Virus record (IMG/VR): IMGVR_UViG_3300012582_000194
Coordinates: 62,001-126,000 of that record
From: a virus
Length of the DNA stretch: 64,000 nucleotides
Reading direction: 5' to 3' (one strand)
Shown one piece after another: positions 17,622 to 25,565 of the stretch. Under the pieces are notes generated by a model. That model saw only the letters and a program-made list of their open reading frames with translations. It was not told the DNA's origin and did no database searches. Each line of letters begins with the position of its first letter. Within the stretch, counting starts at the first letter, position 1. The translations under genes and the position numbers were made by a program.

Positions 17622-18848
17622 TTAAAATAATGATAATGTAAATGTTAACTTAGAATCAAGTTCTGATAGACCTAGAACTACATTGAATCTATTTATAAGT
17701 GCTAATATACATTTCTCAAACTGTGTGTCATAATCAATCGGTGCATGTAGCATAGCAATTTCTTTTGGGTATTGTCCTGCCATATATGCAAACTCATTAC
17801 ATATAGGATTGCTTGTATAATAATATTTGATTTTAGAACCAGATTTAATCAAATTATATTTACTCTTATATTTAGGATTTTGATTCAATAGGTAATTATG
17901 TAATGCTGATGCTTTAACACCATGATGTGCTCCTTTAGCAAGCAGTAAAGAAGTTTGATCATTCAAAACCATTTGACCATATTTATTACATGAAGTACTC
18001 ATACTAATGTCTTCTATACTAGCAATTTTAAATTGGCTTTTTAATTCTCTTATAATTTTTACTAAGTCTCTATCGTTATAAGTATTAGGATTTTTAAAAT
18101 AATATTTTATAATGTCATACACTTTTTGTCTAGCGAATAATGGAGAACTTGAACGTACTAAGTCAATGCCCTTTGATTGTATATTACTTTCATGTTCAAA
18201 GAAAGTACCTTTTTTCTGCCATTCTGGATTTGCATCATTTGGTGAACCATCCTCCCATACAGCATTTTTAACATACATTTTTTTCTCTAAGAAAATAATA
18301 GATTTACATACTTGCTCCAATTCAAAATCTTGTACATTCTTAACTTTGTATTTTTGTGCATACAAATCTAATACATTTTTAAAATATCCAGATAATCTAT
18401 GACTACAAACTGTATGTAGGAACTCTAATGGATCACCTTCCCAACCACAGCTTTCCATTGCAGGTTTCATTGTAAAGAAATTTGAATCAGTGTCTACATA
18501 AACACAACATTCAACATCAGTAGGAATTGGTTTCACGTCAGTTACTCCAAGAATTTTATGAAGTTCTGTATCTAAATGCCATTTTTTCTTAAAATAATGA
18601 TTGCCTGCTCTATCCATGATTTTAATTAAATCTCTACCATGTGCAGTAATTGTCGATGCAACTCCGTTACAAAAACAAACAAAATGACGGTTTGCGAACG
18701 CACCGTAAGATCCATTAAGTGACAATTTTAATGCAAGTTGCATAGAATTGAATGAATCTGCTTGTTTTTTTAAGATTTCTATCTGATTTTTCTTTTCTTC
18801 AATTAAGACTTTTAATTGCTTTTTTCTTTCTGCTTTTGTAATTTCCAT
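17622..18848 (-). CDS. Family-B DNA polymerase, C-terminal half only
   Basis: Residues 41-51 (KLSLNGSYGAF) match polymerase motif B of the fingers. YVDTDS (117-122) matches motif C of the palm with its catalytic aspartates, followed by a thumb-like region. The 3'-5' exonuclease and motif A (DxxSLYPS) are missing. The 408-residue product begins with a charged helix (KAERKKQLKVLIEEKK) corresponding to the fingers helix just before motif B in T4 gp43. Splits of gp43 are known in some Aeromonas T4-like phages. The gene directly upstream is unrelated, so the N-terminal half must be encoded elsewhere. A TCATATATAG motif lies 16 bases upstream. Confidence 0.85.
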   Translation of the reverse strand: MEITKAERKKQLKVLIEEKKNQIEILKKQADSFNSMQLALKLSLNGSYGAFANRHFVCFCNGVASTITAHGRDLIKIMDRAGNHYFKKKWHLDTELHKILGVTDVKPIPTDVECCVYVDTDSNFFTMKPAMESCGWEGDPLEFLHTVCSHRLSGYFKNVLDLYAQKYKVKNVQDFELEQVCKSIIFLEKKMYVKNAVWEDGSPNDANPEWQKKGTFFEHESNIQSKGIDLVRSSSPLFARQKVYDIIKYYFKNPNTYNDRDLVKIIRELKSQFKIASIEDISMSTSCNKYGQMVLNDQTSLLLAKGAHHGVKASALHNYLLNQNPKYKSKYNLIKSGSKIKYYYTSNPICNEFAYMAGQYPKEIAMLHAPIDYDTQFEKCILALINRFNVVLGLSELDSKLTFTLSLF

Positions 18849-18864
18849 ATTTTAATTATATCTA

Positions 18865-18874
18865 CTATATATGA
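18865..18874 (-). promoter_or_regulatory. TATATA-type motif of the polymerase fragment
   Basis: TCATATATAG, 16 bases before the ATG. Confidence 0.3.
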
Positions 18875-18943
18875 CAAAAATGATATAAGTTTAAAAACAA
18901 TATGAACAAATTATCTCTAATGTAGACAAATAAAACTAATTAA

Positions 18944-19309
18944 CTATTCTTCTTTATCATCTCTTTTATTTTTAGCATCTATAGATGAATATTTCACACC
19001 AACCCAATCGGTAGGTAATTTATTCTGAATACTTTTAAAAACATCTTTATTAATTGGCTTATCCATATCTTTAAGTCTCTTTTTAAAAGAATATTCCATT
19101 GAATTTAAAATTGTGTTAATTTCATCTTCGTTAAAAGTTGCTTTATTTCCATTTAATAGTTTAAATAGTGCATTTTTAGAGTTTTCGGCAGTTTTTTTCT
19201 TAGAATATTCGACTTTGCTCCAAAGGTATTCTCTTTCTTCTTTATTTATAGAAACTGATTCGTTCATATTTTCATTATTTTTATGAAATTCTTCAAAATT
19301 TTTAATCAT
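18944..19309 (-). CDS. Tagged small charged protein
   Basis: I take the start as ATG at 19309. An in-frame ATG at 19321 adds only MYIY. From 19309 the protein begins MIKNFEEFHKNNENMNES, matching the N-terminal tag family, with a possible cleavage point after MNE. The rest (about 100 residues) is highly charged and helical, with no known domain. It ends in TAG, which is rare here. Its upstream region is shared with the divergent 19384 gene. Confidence 0.55.
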   Translation of the reverse strand: MIKNFEEFHKNNENMNESVSINKEEREYLWSKVEYSKKKTAENSKNALFKLLNGNKATFNEDEINTILNSMEYSFKKRLKDMDKPINKDVFKSIQNKLPTDWVGVKYSSIDAKNKRDDKEE

Positions 19310-19346
19310 GTAAATATACAATTTTATTTATATATTGTCAAATTTT

Positions 19347-19377
19347 TTGGAAAAATGTAAAATTAATAGTATATTTA
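19347..19377 (+). promoter_or_regulatory. Variant promoter TTG-N20-TATATTTA
   Basis: TTG at 19347-19349 and TATATTTA at 19370-19377, six bases before the 19384 small frame; probable start of the smpB operon transcript. The final G of the -7 element is A. Confidence 0.4.
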
Positions 19378-19383
19378 TAAATT

Positions 19384-19482
19384 ATGAGCATAAATATTAA
19401 AAGTCTTACATATGAAGATGTTAAAAATATGTATCAAACAATTGATAATGAACAAACTAAAATATGGAAAATAAAGATTTAA
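19384..19482 (+). CDS. Possible 32-aa leader peptide overlapping the next gene
   Basis: A short frame encodes MSINIKSLTYEDVKNMYQTI and 12 more residues. It overlaps the start of the 19464 gene in another frame. A TTG-N20-TATATTTA promoter-like sequence lies six bases before its ATG, so transcription begins here. It may serve translational coupling, or reflect a frameshift in a once longer gene. Coding status is uncertain. Confidence 0.35.
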   Translation: MSINIKSLTYEDVKNMYQTIDNEQTKIWKIKI

Positions 19483-19724
19483 TCAATGTAGGTTTTCAAG
19501 AGATATCTCATTTTACTATTGGTAATACTCTTATATTTCCATTGGGAAGAGATAGACATTTATCGGCAAGTAATATAGGAACTCCCAATGAATTTCTATA
19601 TATTTGTAGTACGGATGATAAAGATTCTAAGAAAATTACGGATTTAATATGCTTACATAATTATGATTATGATGGCTATTTAACTATGGAAAAAATTATA
19701 GGCTTAATAAAAATATTAAAATAA
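19464..19724 (+). CDS. Hypothetical protein, 86 aa
   Basis: The product contains FTIGNTLIFPLGRDRHLSAS and ends in a Leu/Ile-rich helix. I recognise no family. It is the first sizeable gene of a tight operon: its TAA is followed after one base by the ATG of smpB. Its start lies inside the 19384 small frame. Confidence 0.5.
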   Translation: MENKDLINVGFQEISHFTIGNTLIFPLGRDRHLSASNIGTPNEFLYICSTDDKDSKKITDLICLHNYDYDGYLTMEKIIGLIKILK

Positions 19725-19725
19725 A

Positions 19726-20160
19726 ATGGAATTAAAGAATAGAAAAGCTAGTTTTGATTATCATTTCGAAGATACTGAAATTGCTGGGATTGTGTTAACT
19801 GGTTCTGAAATAAAATCATTACGTGAGGGTAAAGCTAGTTTAGTAGAAGGCTTTATATTCATTGACGATGATAATGAAATGTGGTTGAAAAAAATGTATA
19901 TTGCACCATACGAAAATGGTGGATATGCAAACCACGAGCCTGTTAGAGATAGAAAACTTCTAATGACTAAGAAGCAGATTCAAAAATGGGATAAAGAGGT
20001 TCAGACATCAAATTTAACTATTATTCCAGTTAAAGGATTTTTTAATAAGAAAGGTATATTCAAATTAGAAATCGCTCTTGCTAAGGGTAAAAAACAATAT
20101 AATAAAAAAGAATCTATAAAAGCTAAAGATATTAAAAGGGATTTAGATAGAAATTTATAA
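19726..20160 (+). CDS. smpB: SsrA-binding protein SmpB
   Basis: This 144-residue protein matches SmpB along its length. NRKASFDYHFED is the N-terminal strand, VLTGSEIKSLREGKASLVEGF the conserved tmRNA-binding core, EPVRDRKLL the RxRKLL loop, and EIALAKGKKQYNKKESIK the family signature before a basic C-terminal tail. SmpB loads tmRNA into stalled ribosomes and drives trans-translation. No tmRNA gene was recognised here, so it would use host tmRNA or one encoded elsewhere. It sits in an operon with overlapping stop and start codons (TAATG) to the C39-like gene. Confidence 0.93.
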   Translation: MELKNRKASFDYHFEDTEIAGIVLTGSEIKSLREGKASLVEGFIFIDDDNEMWLKKMYIAPYENGGYANHEPVRDRKLLMTKKQIQKWDKEVQTSNLTIIPVKGFFNKKGIFKLEIALAKGKKQYNKKESIKAKDIKRDLDRNL

Positions 20161-20624
20161 TGGAAAAAGGTAAACACTTTTTACAAAAAACTGAGTATAC
20201 ATGTGGGCCTGCTTGTATGAGAATGGTTTTATCAGATTTTGATATTGAATCAACTGAGATTGAATTGAAGAAGATGATGGATACCAACGAAAAAACTGGT
20301 ACAACATACGAAAATATAATTACTTGTGGTATTGATAAATATAATTTATATTGTAAAAGTGGTGAAGACGGCTCTCTCGAATTATTGGAATATTTAGCAA
20401 AGACTGGATGGAGCGTAATTGTTTGTTATACGTTAGGTACTATGCCACACTATGCATTATATGGAAATAGTAATGGTCAACATATATTTCTTCGTGATCC
20501 AGCTTTTTCAAAAAGAAATTCTATAACAATACATAAATTTTTGAAATCTTGGAGAGTCGATATGAAATCTTTTAAGAAATTAAACTCATTTAGATGGTAC
20601 ACAGCATTTAAAGACATAAGATAA
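20160..20624 (+). CDS. C39-like cysteine peptidase domain protein
   Basis: The catalytic Cys lies in EYTCGPACMRMVL (Cys15), the His in MPHYALY and the Asp in FLRDPAF. This is the Cys-His-Asp order of peptidase C39 and papain-like folds. The 154-residue protein is a bare domain with no transporter fused. C39 enzymes often cleave after double-glycine leaders, but the substrate here is unknown. It overlaps the smpB stop by one base and its own stop overlaps the next start, so it belongs to the same operon. Confidence 0.7.
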   Translation: MEKGKHFLQKTEYTCGPACMRMVLSDFDIESTEIELKKMMDTNEKTGTTYENIITCGIDKYNLYCKSGEDGSLELLEYLAKTGWSVIVCYTLGTMPHYALYGNSNGQHIFLRDPAFSKRNSITIHKFLKSWRVDMKSFKKLNSFRWYTAFKDIR

Positions 20625-21139
20625 TGAAAGAGATAAAAAGAATTAGAGAAATTACGATTATGGTGAATAAACAAAGTGAAGGTTATACGTTTGATTTACA
20701 TCCATTATCATTAAAAGAAGTTCGTGAATATTCACCAATGGCATTACGTGGTGCTATATTTGTATCGTATGATACTAAGATAGATTTTGAAATTTTTCAA
20801 GACAATGTATTGCCTCGTGTAATAGAAATATTGACTAATATGGATAACGAAAAATTACTCCATATTGATATTAAACTTATTATTCCTTATTCAGGTGAAG
20901 AAATATACATTAATAATTCAAAATCATGTTATGCATCCGATAATACTGTATTAGAAATTATCTTCGCAGAAGAAGAGAATATTGATGCAAGATATTGGTT
21001 TAGAGATATTGGTAAAGCTATAATTGAAAGAGAATATTTAGAAAATTACCATATATTAATATCTAAATATAGAATTTCTATAGTTTTAGGTAGTAGATGG
21101 TTTGTTAAACCTAATTATTATACTTTTTTAGGAGAATAA
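20624..21139 (+). CDS. Hypothetical protein, 171 aa
   Basis: This is the last gene of the smpB operon. It has a mixed alpha/beta appearance (DFEIFQDNVLPRVIEILTNM, then HILISKYRISIVLGSRWF). No motif is recognised. Met13 is an alternative start, but the ATG overlapping the preceding stop is favoured by coupling. Confidence 0.5.
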   Translation: MKEIKRIREITIMVNKQSEGYTFDLHPLSLKEVREYSPMALRGAIFVSYDTKIDFEIFQDNVLPRVIEILTNMDNEKLLHIDIKLIIPYSGEEIYINNSKSCYASDNTVLEIIFAEEENIDARYWFRDIGKAIIEREYLENYHILISKYRISIVLGSRWFVKPNYYTFLGE

Positions 21140-21140
21140 T

Positions 21141-21171
21141 TTGTAAAATTGTGATAATTTATTTATATTTA
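21141..21171 (+). promoter_or_regulatory. Variant promoter TTG-N20-TATATTTA
   Basis: TTG at 21141-21143 and TATATTTA at 21164-21171, four bases before the metallophosphoesterase ATG. Confidence 0.4.
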
Positions 21172-21175
21172 TAAT

Positions 21176-21745
21176 ATGCACTTAAATAAAGATAATATAT
21201 TTTTCATATCGGATACTCATTTTTGGCATAAAAATGTAATAAAATTCGATAATCGACCATTCAAATCTGTCGAAGAAATGAATGAAGCTTTGATATTAAA
21301 TTGGAATAATGTTGTTAAAAAGGATAATATAGTATTCTTTTTGGGTGATTTTGCATTTGCAGGAATAACAAAAACAAAAGAGATTGCGGATAGACTTAAT
21401 GGGATTATACATGTAATTACAGGAAATCATGATAATACAAAATTATTAGCTAAAACTGGTAGATTTGTATCTATAGAAGGATATAAAGAGATATGGATAG
21501 AAGGTACTTTGATATGTATGTCTCACTACCCTATGATAGTATGGAATTCACATCACAGAGGTTCTATCCATCTGCACGGACATTCTCACGGTAGTTTAAT
21601 TCCAACCGAATTTGGTAAAACTTATTATAAAAGAAAAGTAATAGATGTTGGATGTAATAATATTAATTATACACCTATATCTTATTTAGATATTTGTAAA
21701 ATAATGAATGAAAAGGCTATTATTACTATTGATAATCATAAATAA
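21176..21745 (+). CDS. Calcineurin-like metallophosphoesterase
   Basis: All metal-binding blocks are visible in order: ISDTHFWH, FLGDFAF, TGNHDN, MSHYPM and HGHSHG. At 189 residues it is a minimal single-domain member. Relatives act as phosphodiesterases or phosphatases on nucleotides or nucleic acids. The substrate here cannot be told. A TTG-N20-TATATTTA promoter-like sequence ends four bases before the start, so it is probably transcribed alone as a leaderless message. Confidence 0.88.
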   Translation: MHLNKDNIFFISDTHFWHKNVIKFDNRPFKSVEEMNEALILNWNNVVKKDNIVFFLGDFAFAGITKTKEIADRLNGIIHVITGNHDNTKLLAKTGRFVSIEGYKEIWIEGTLICMSHYPMIVWNSHHRGSIHLHGHSHGSLIPTEFGKTYYKRKVIDVGCNNINYTPISYLDICKIMNEKAIITIDNHK

Positions 21746-21785
21746 AATTTTAAAACTTTTATAAGTCATTTTACATATAATATAC

Positions 21786-22262
21786 ATGTCGAGTATAATC
21801 TTTGGTGCATCATTACTATTAGCAGTTTTAGTTTTTCTATTAATATTGGAAATTTTTTTTCTATTATTTAGTAAATCTGTATCATGTATAAATAAAGTTT
21901 ATAATTTATTAAAAAATATAAACAATTTGGTATATGTTGGTAATTGTTTTTACTATAACTTCTATTATACTGATGATAAACATTTCTGGATTTTACAATA
22001 TTCACCAAGAAGTCCTAAAATATTTAGGTTATATAAATGGGAAGATAACAGTTTAGACAACAAACATTTTTACTGTCAATTAGGACAACCCATTTCAGGT
22101 ATTATGTTTCATATCATAACAAACAAGCTGGATAAAATTATAATTCCATTGAGTGGAGGAAGTAATACGGATGACATTAGAAAGGAGGCATCTATTATGA
22201 ATTCTTATATAGAATTTAAAAGGATTTCAAAGCGTAAGAATTTAATTGATGAACTAATGTAA
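21786..22262 (+). CDS. Membrane-anchored hypothetical protein
   Basis: Residues 5-30 form a strong transmembrane helix (ASLLLAVLVFLLILEIFFLL). A soluble domain rich in Tyr and Phe follows (YYNFYYTDDKHFWILQYS). There is no lipobox or signal-peptidase site, so it is probably anchored by its N-terminus. No family recognised. Confidence 0.55.
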   Translation: MSSIIFGASLLLAVLVFLLILEIFFLLFSKSVSCINKVYNLLKNINNLVYVGNCFYYNFYYTDDKHFWILQYSPRSPKIFRLYKWEDNSLDNKHFYCQLGQPISGIMFHIITNKLDKIIIPLSGGSNTDDIRKEASIMNSYIEFKRISKRKNLIDELM

Positions 22263-22307
22263 TGTAGATGCTTTCTTTTTATAAATAAATTAAATAATAG
22301 GTACTGA

Positions 22308-22958
22308 ATGTCTTTATTTAATTTAGAGTCTAAAAAAATTCTTCTCGATTTTCGATATGCAAAAGAGGAACTAAACATAAAGAAAGAGATGATTGAAGAA
22401 ATGAATGGACTCTTTAATAAAGCGGTTTCTGAATATCTTCAAAATGACATTGAATTGAAAACTCAATGGGATTTGTACCTTAAAAAGTCTGATGATAATA
22501 TATCTAAAATATTGGATTTACAGAAATTTGAAGGTGATGTATATAAAATTGAAGATAATAATGAATCTATACAAGAAGTATTTGAAATAGAAGAAACAAT
22601 AGAAAGCGAATTAGATAATTTTTTAAGACACGTTTATAGAGAAATTGTAAAGAAAACCCATCCTGATAAAACTACACATCTTTCAGAAGAAGAAAGAAAT
22701 GTGAGGGATAAATTATACTTGGATGCTACAGTTGCATATGAGATAAAAAGTTTAGCTGATATTTTATATTGTGCATACATACTTAAAATTCCATTTGAAA
22801 TAAATAAAGATTATGTGGAATCTTTAAAAGATTCTTTACAAAGATGTAAAATGGAATCTATTTTTTTAGAAAAAACATATACATGGCAATGGTATCATGT
22901 TGATGAAATAATTAAACAAGAACTAATATTTAAGTTTGTGAAACATTCAGTAAAGTAA
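22308..22958 (+). CDS. J-domain-like protein
   Basis: The central segment FLRHVYREIVKKTHPDKTTHL (about residues 105-125) carries the HPD tripeptide between two helices typical of a J domain, which stimulates the ATPase of DnaK. The preceding 100 residues are a charged coiled coil and the C-terminus is unique. There is no zinc domain, unlike the full DnaJ at 55394. It probably recruits host DnaK to a phage process; the client is unknown. Confidence 0.65.
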   Translation: MSLFNLESKKILLDFRYAKEELNIKKEMIEEMNGLFNKAVSEYLQNDIELKTQWDLYLKKSDDNISKILDLQKFEGDVYKIEDNNESIQEVFEIEETIESELDNFLRHVYREIVKKTHPDKTTHLSEEERNVRDKLYLDATVAYEIKSLADILYCAYILKIPFEINKDYVESLKDSLQRCKMESIFLEKTYTWQWYHVDEIIKQELIFKFVKHSVK

Positions 22959-22963
22959 AAATA

Positions 22964-23923
22964 TTATGATAAGTATTTAATTTCCACATAATCATCTACA
23001 TCAATTATGTATGGTAAATACGTTAAATCAAAATAAAGTGTAGATGTTGTTGTTGGTTTGTAATTACTTACCGAATCGAAATAATAATCTTGTTTTTTTA
23101 ATTTAACACCATTAATGAATATATCGGCATCAGTTACAGCATTTATAGGATATGTAAACGTTCCACCGTAAGTAACTGCTCCAGATGTTCCAGATAAAGA
23201 AAAGCCTGTTTGCTCTAACCAAATATTTTGATTTAATGCTGAACCACTTACAGCATTATCAACATAAGCTTTATCAACAAGTGAGCGATTAGTATAAGTA
23301 GAAGAATAATCAGCAGCATATTTAAATCCGCCATTAGTACCAGATACATCCGTATATAAACCTCCACCATTTAAATGTAATGTTGCTAATGGTGAAGATA
23401 ATGCTATAGCAGATGCAATGATATTTACATTACCACTACTTGATGTTATATTAGTATTAAATGTCGATACTATATTAACGATACCATTTGTTGCACTTGT
23501 ACCATTACTGTATAAATTTATGCTATTTGCTGTAATATTATTATAACCATTTGAAGCTATTAATGATATACCATCAGTGTTTGTAGTAGTTAAACTAATT
23601 TTATCAGAATCGGAATAATTTTGAATATTAAGTACTACACTATCGGATTCTATTGCAATACCAGAACCAACATTTACATTAATTATACCAGATGTAGAAT
23701 CACCAGATAGTCCTGCGCCAGCAAGAGTTGTAGTGTTTGACGTTGCGGTATTAATTTTGCTATCTACATAATCTTTTGTAGTAAATTCTCTTACATCTAC
23801 AATTTCGCTGATTGTTTTATCAGAACCTAAAGTAGCAGTATCAGGTAAAATTTTACTACCACTGCGTATTTTTTCTAAATCTAATGAATCATTCTTAATC
23901 TGCTTCCCTTTAATTTGTCCCAT
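22964..23923 (-). CDS. Tail-fibre-like virion protein
   Basis: The 319-residue protein starts MGQIKGKQIKNDSLDLEKIR, a head similar to fibre N-termini that attach to a baseplate. It continues with Ser, Thr, Asn and Gly-rich beta repeats (GSGIAIESDSVVLNI, TANSINLYSNGTS). Its last 60 residues (INGVKLKKQDYYF to DDYVEIKYLS) resemble the C-terminus of the 31654 product. SGTSGAV and SGTNGG tracts occur. A TTATATATAC motif lies 20 bases upstream of the start. Confidence 0.7.
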   Translation of the reverse strand: MGQIKGKQIKNDSLDLEKIRSGSKILPDTATLGSDKTISEIVDVREFTTKDYVDSKINTATSNTTTLAGAGLSGDSTSGIINVNVGSGIAIESDSVVLNIQNYSDSDKISLTTTNTDGISLIASNGYNNITANSINLYSNGTSATNGIVNIVSTFNTNITSSSGNVNIIASAIALSSPLATLHLNGGGLYTDVSGTNGGFKYAADYSSTYTNRSLVDKAYVDNAVSGSALNQNIWLEQTGFSLSGTSGAVTYGGTFTYPINAVTDADIFINGVKLKKQDYYFDSVSNYKPTTTSTLYFDLTYLPYIIDVDDYVEIKYLS

Positions 23924-23943
23924 TAAATTCTTTAGGATTTAAT

Positions 23944-23953
23944 GTATATATAA
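23944..23953 (-). promoter_or_regulatory. TATATA-type candidate late promoter
   Basis: TTATATATAC, 20 bases before the fibre-like gene's ATG. Confidence 0.4.
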
Positions 23954-23972
23954 AAAAATTGAAATATTTAAT

Positions 23973-24533
23973 TTAAATATTCTTAAAATATTCTAAACAA
24001 AGTGCTGTAATAGTATCAGATGGATTTAAATTTTTAACAAATTTAACATCAATTCTGACAGAAATACTTTTATCTTCTATTTCAGAACCATCCCCTTTAG
24101 CTAATACTTTTTCATAATCAGTATCATTTAAAGGAACATAATAAATATGATATTGCGCTGTACATCCTTTATTAAAAAATAGTTGATTTAACTTTTTAAA
24201 TCCTCTGTAATGGGTGTGTAGTTTTATTCCAGCTTCTTCTTCAAGTTCTCTAATTAATGTTCTTTCCGCAGTTTCACCTTCTTCTATAGCACCTGATAAA
24301 ATAGTTAAGTAGAATTCTTTCTTATTAACCCAATTATATGTAGGTACATATTCCTTTCTTAATACTAATTCATCATGTTCTAATAGATATACTATAGCGA
24401 CAATGCAATCTTTTTCGCACACACCTTCCCAACCATCTAATTCTTTAATTTTAATGTAACTTCCCTTCCAAAGGTAGTTATCATCATCTTTAAGTTTTTT
24501 ATTTGATTGAAATAATTTAGAGAACTTATCCAT
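23973..24533 (-). CDS. Nudix hydrolase
   Basis: Residues 81-103 form an exact Nudix box, GX5EX7REUXEEXGU (GAIEEGETAE, RTLIRELEEEAGI). The upstream CIVAIVYLLEHDELVLRKEY strand pair and general fold resemble ADP-ribose pyrophosphatase-type enzymes. It would hydrolyse a nucleoside diphosphate linked to another group. The specific substrate, such as ADP-ribose, NAD or capped RNA, is not determinable. It lies four bases from the stop side of the transglycosylase gene and is probably co-transcribed after it. Confidence 0.92.
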   Translation of the reverse strand: MDKFSKLFQSNKKLKDDDNYLWKGSYIKIKELDGWEGVCEKDCIVAIVYLLEHDELVLRKEYVPTYNWVNKKEFYLTILSGAIEEGETAERTLIRELEEEAGIKLHTHYRGFKKLNQLFFNKGCTAQYHIYYVPLNDTDYEKVLAKGDGSEIEDKSISVRIDVKFVKNLNPSDTITALCLEYFKNI

Positions 24534-24537
24534 TTAA

Positions 24538-25434
24538 TTAAGCAACATTTTTTGGAATATCCTTTTTAACATAATCTTTAAATTCTCCAACAGTAATTTG
24601 CCCATCTTTATTTAAATCTACACCTGGATTTTGTTGAGCTACCTTCTTACCACCTAATGCATCATCATCATCTTTACCTAATCCAATAGGATAAAAAGTT
24701 ATCATATAGAGGTCTTCTACTGAATGAATTTTACCTGTATATTTTTCAAAATATTTAAAAATTAAATCTAGCTGATTTAAGGCTGGCATTTTACGAATTT
24801 CTTCTACAGATGTATTTAACCCTCGTGCTGTTGATGGTATAAATTGTAACAAGCCACTAGCACCTGAGTATTTGTTCACTATAGTTGGTGAAAAACTTGA
24901 TTCTTTTTTAATTACATAGGATAACCAATTAGCTTTAATTTGTAATTTCTTACTTATCTCATACAATTTAGCTATAAATTCTTCTGGGTTTTCTATATTT
25001 TTAACAATTAAATCTTGGTAAATTAACTCACTATCATTTTCTAATTGTTTAGACAATTCTTCAAAATGTTTTTTAATTATTTCTTTAGCCTTATCATTTT
25101 GAGCCAACTGATAAATAATTGATTGTTGTTCTGGTGTTACTGTATTATTTTTTATTTCTAAATCACCTTTAACAAGATTAGATAAATCTTTATTGGTTTT
25201 AATTAAATGTAATAGTGATTTAACCTGTCCCATCGTTTCTGCGCCAAAAATACTATCTATATAAAAGCGTGTTAAATGAAATCCTAATATTTCAAGTGAT
25301 GTTTGTAAATTTTTAACACCTTCTGAATTTTGCATCCATGTAATAGATTTATATAATTCTTTAGCATCCTTTTCAGCTTCTATTTTATCATTTCCCCAAA
25401 AAAGGAATTCATTTACAGTTTTGAAATATTTCAT
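24538..25434 (-). CDS. Tagged lytic transglycosylase with PG-binding and EF-hand motifs
   Basis: After the tag MKYFKTVNEFLFWGND, residues 39-77 resemble peptidoglycan-binding domain 1 (VKNLQTSLEILGF, SIFGAETMGQV). Residues 168-250 form a soluble lytic transglycosylase domain with catalytic Glu178 in KKESSFSP and the motif SGASGLLQFIPSTA. A canonical EF-hand loop DLNKDGQITVGE lies at 273-284. The enzyme would cleave murein glycan strands. It could be a virion-borne entry enzyme or a lysis enzyme. No signal peptide or membrane segment is present, and the tag favours packaging. A TATATA-type motif ends three bases before the start. Confidence 0.85.
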   Translation of the reverse strand: MKYFKTVNEFLFWGNDKIEAEKDAKELYKSITWMQNSEGVKNLQTSLEILGFHLTRFYIDSIFGAETMGQVKSLLHLIKTNKDLSNLVKGDLEIKNNTVTPEQQSIIYQLAQNDKAKEIIKKHFEELSKQLENDSELIYQDLIVKNIENPEEFIAKLYEISKKLQIKANWLSYVIKKESSFSPTIVNKYSGASGLLQFIPSTARGLNTSVEEIRKMPALNQLDLIFKYFEKYTGKIHSVEDLYMITFYPIGLGKDDDDALGGKKVAQQNPGVDLNKDGQITVGEFKDYVKKDIPKNVA

Positions 25435-25437
25435 AAT

Positions 25438-25447
25438 GTATATATTA
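25438..25447 (-). promoter_or_regulatory. TATATA-type motif of the tagged transglycosylase, leaderless spacing
   Basis: TAATATATAC, ending three bases before the ATG. Confidence 0.35.
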
Positions 25448-25565
25448 TATTATAAGTTCTTTTTTACTGTGTTTATTATATTCCGTAAAATTGTATCATA
25501 TAGTCCATTTATATAGAAAAGGAAAAAATATATAACCGTTTTATATAATGTTTTAGCTTAAATTT

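Noticed and set aside
19311-19341. Minus-strand TTG-N20-TATATTTA before the 18944-19309 gene.
   Set aside because: The core ends one base before the chosen ATG, so transcription would start inside the gene; kept out as a promoter call.
22280-22287. TATAAATA, the T4 late promoter sequence, upstream of the J-domain gene.
   Set aside because: It occurs once in a usable place here, and the recurrent motif in this window is TATATATA-like instead.
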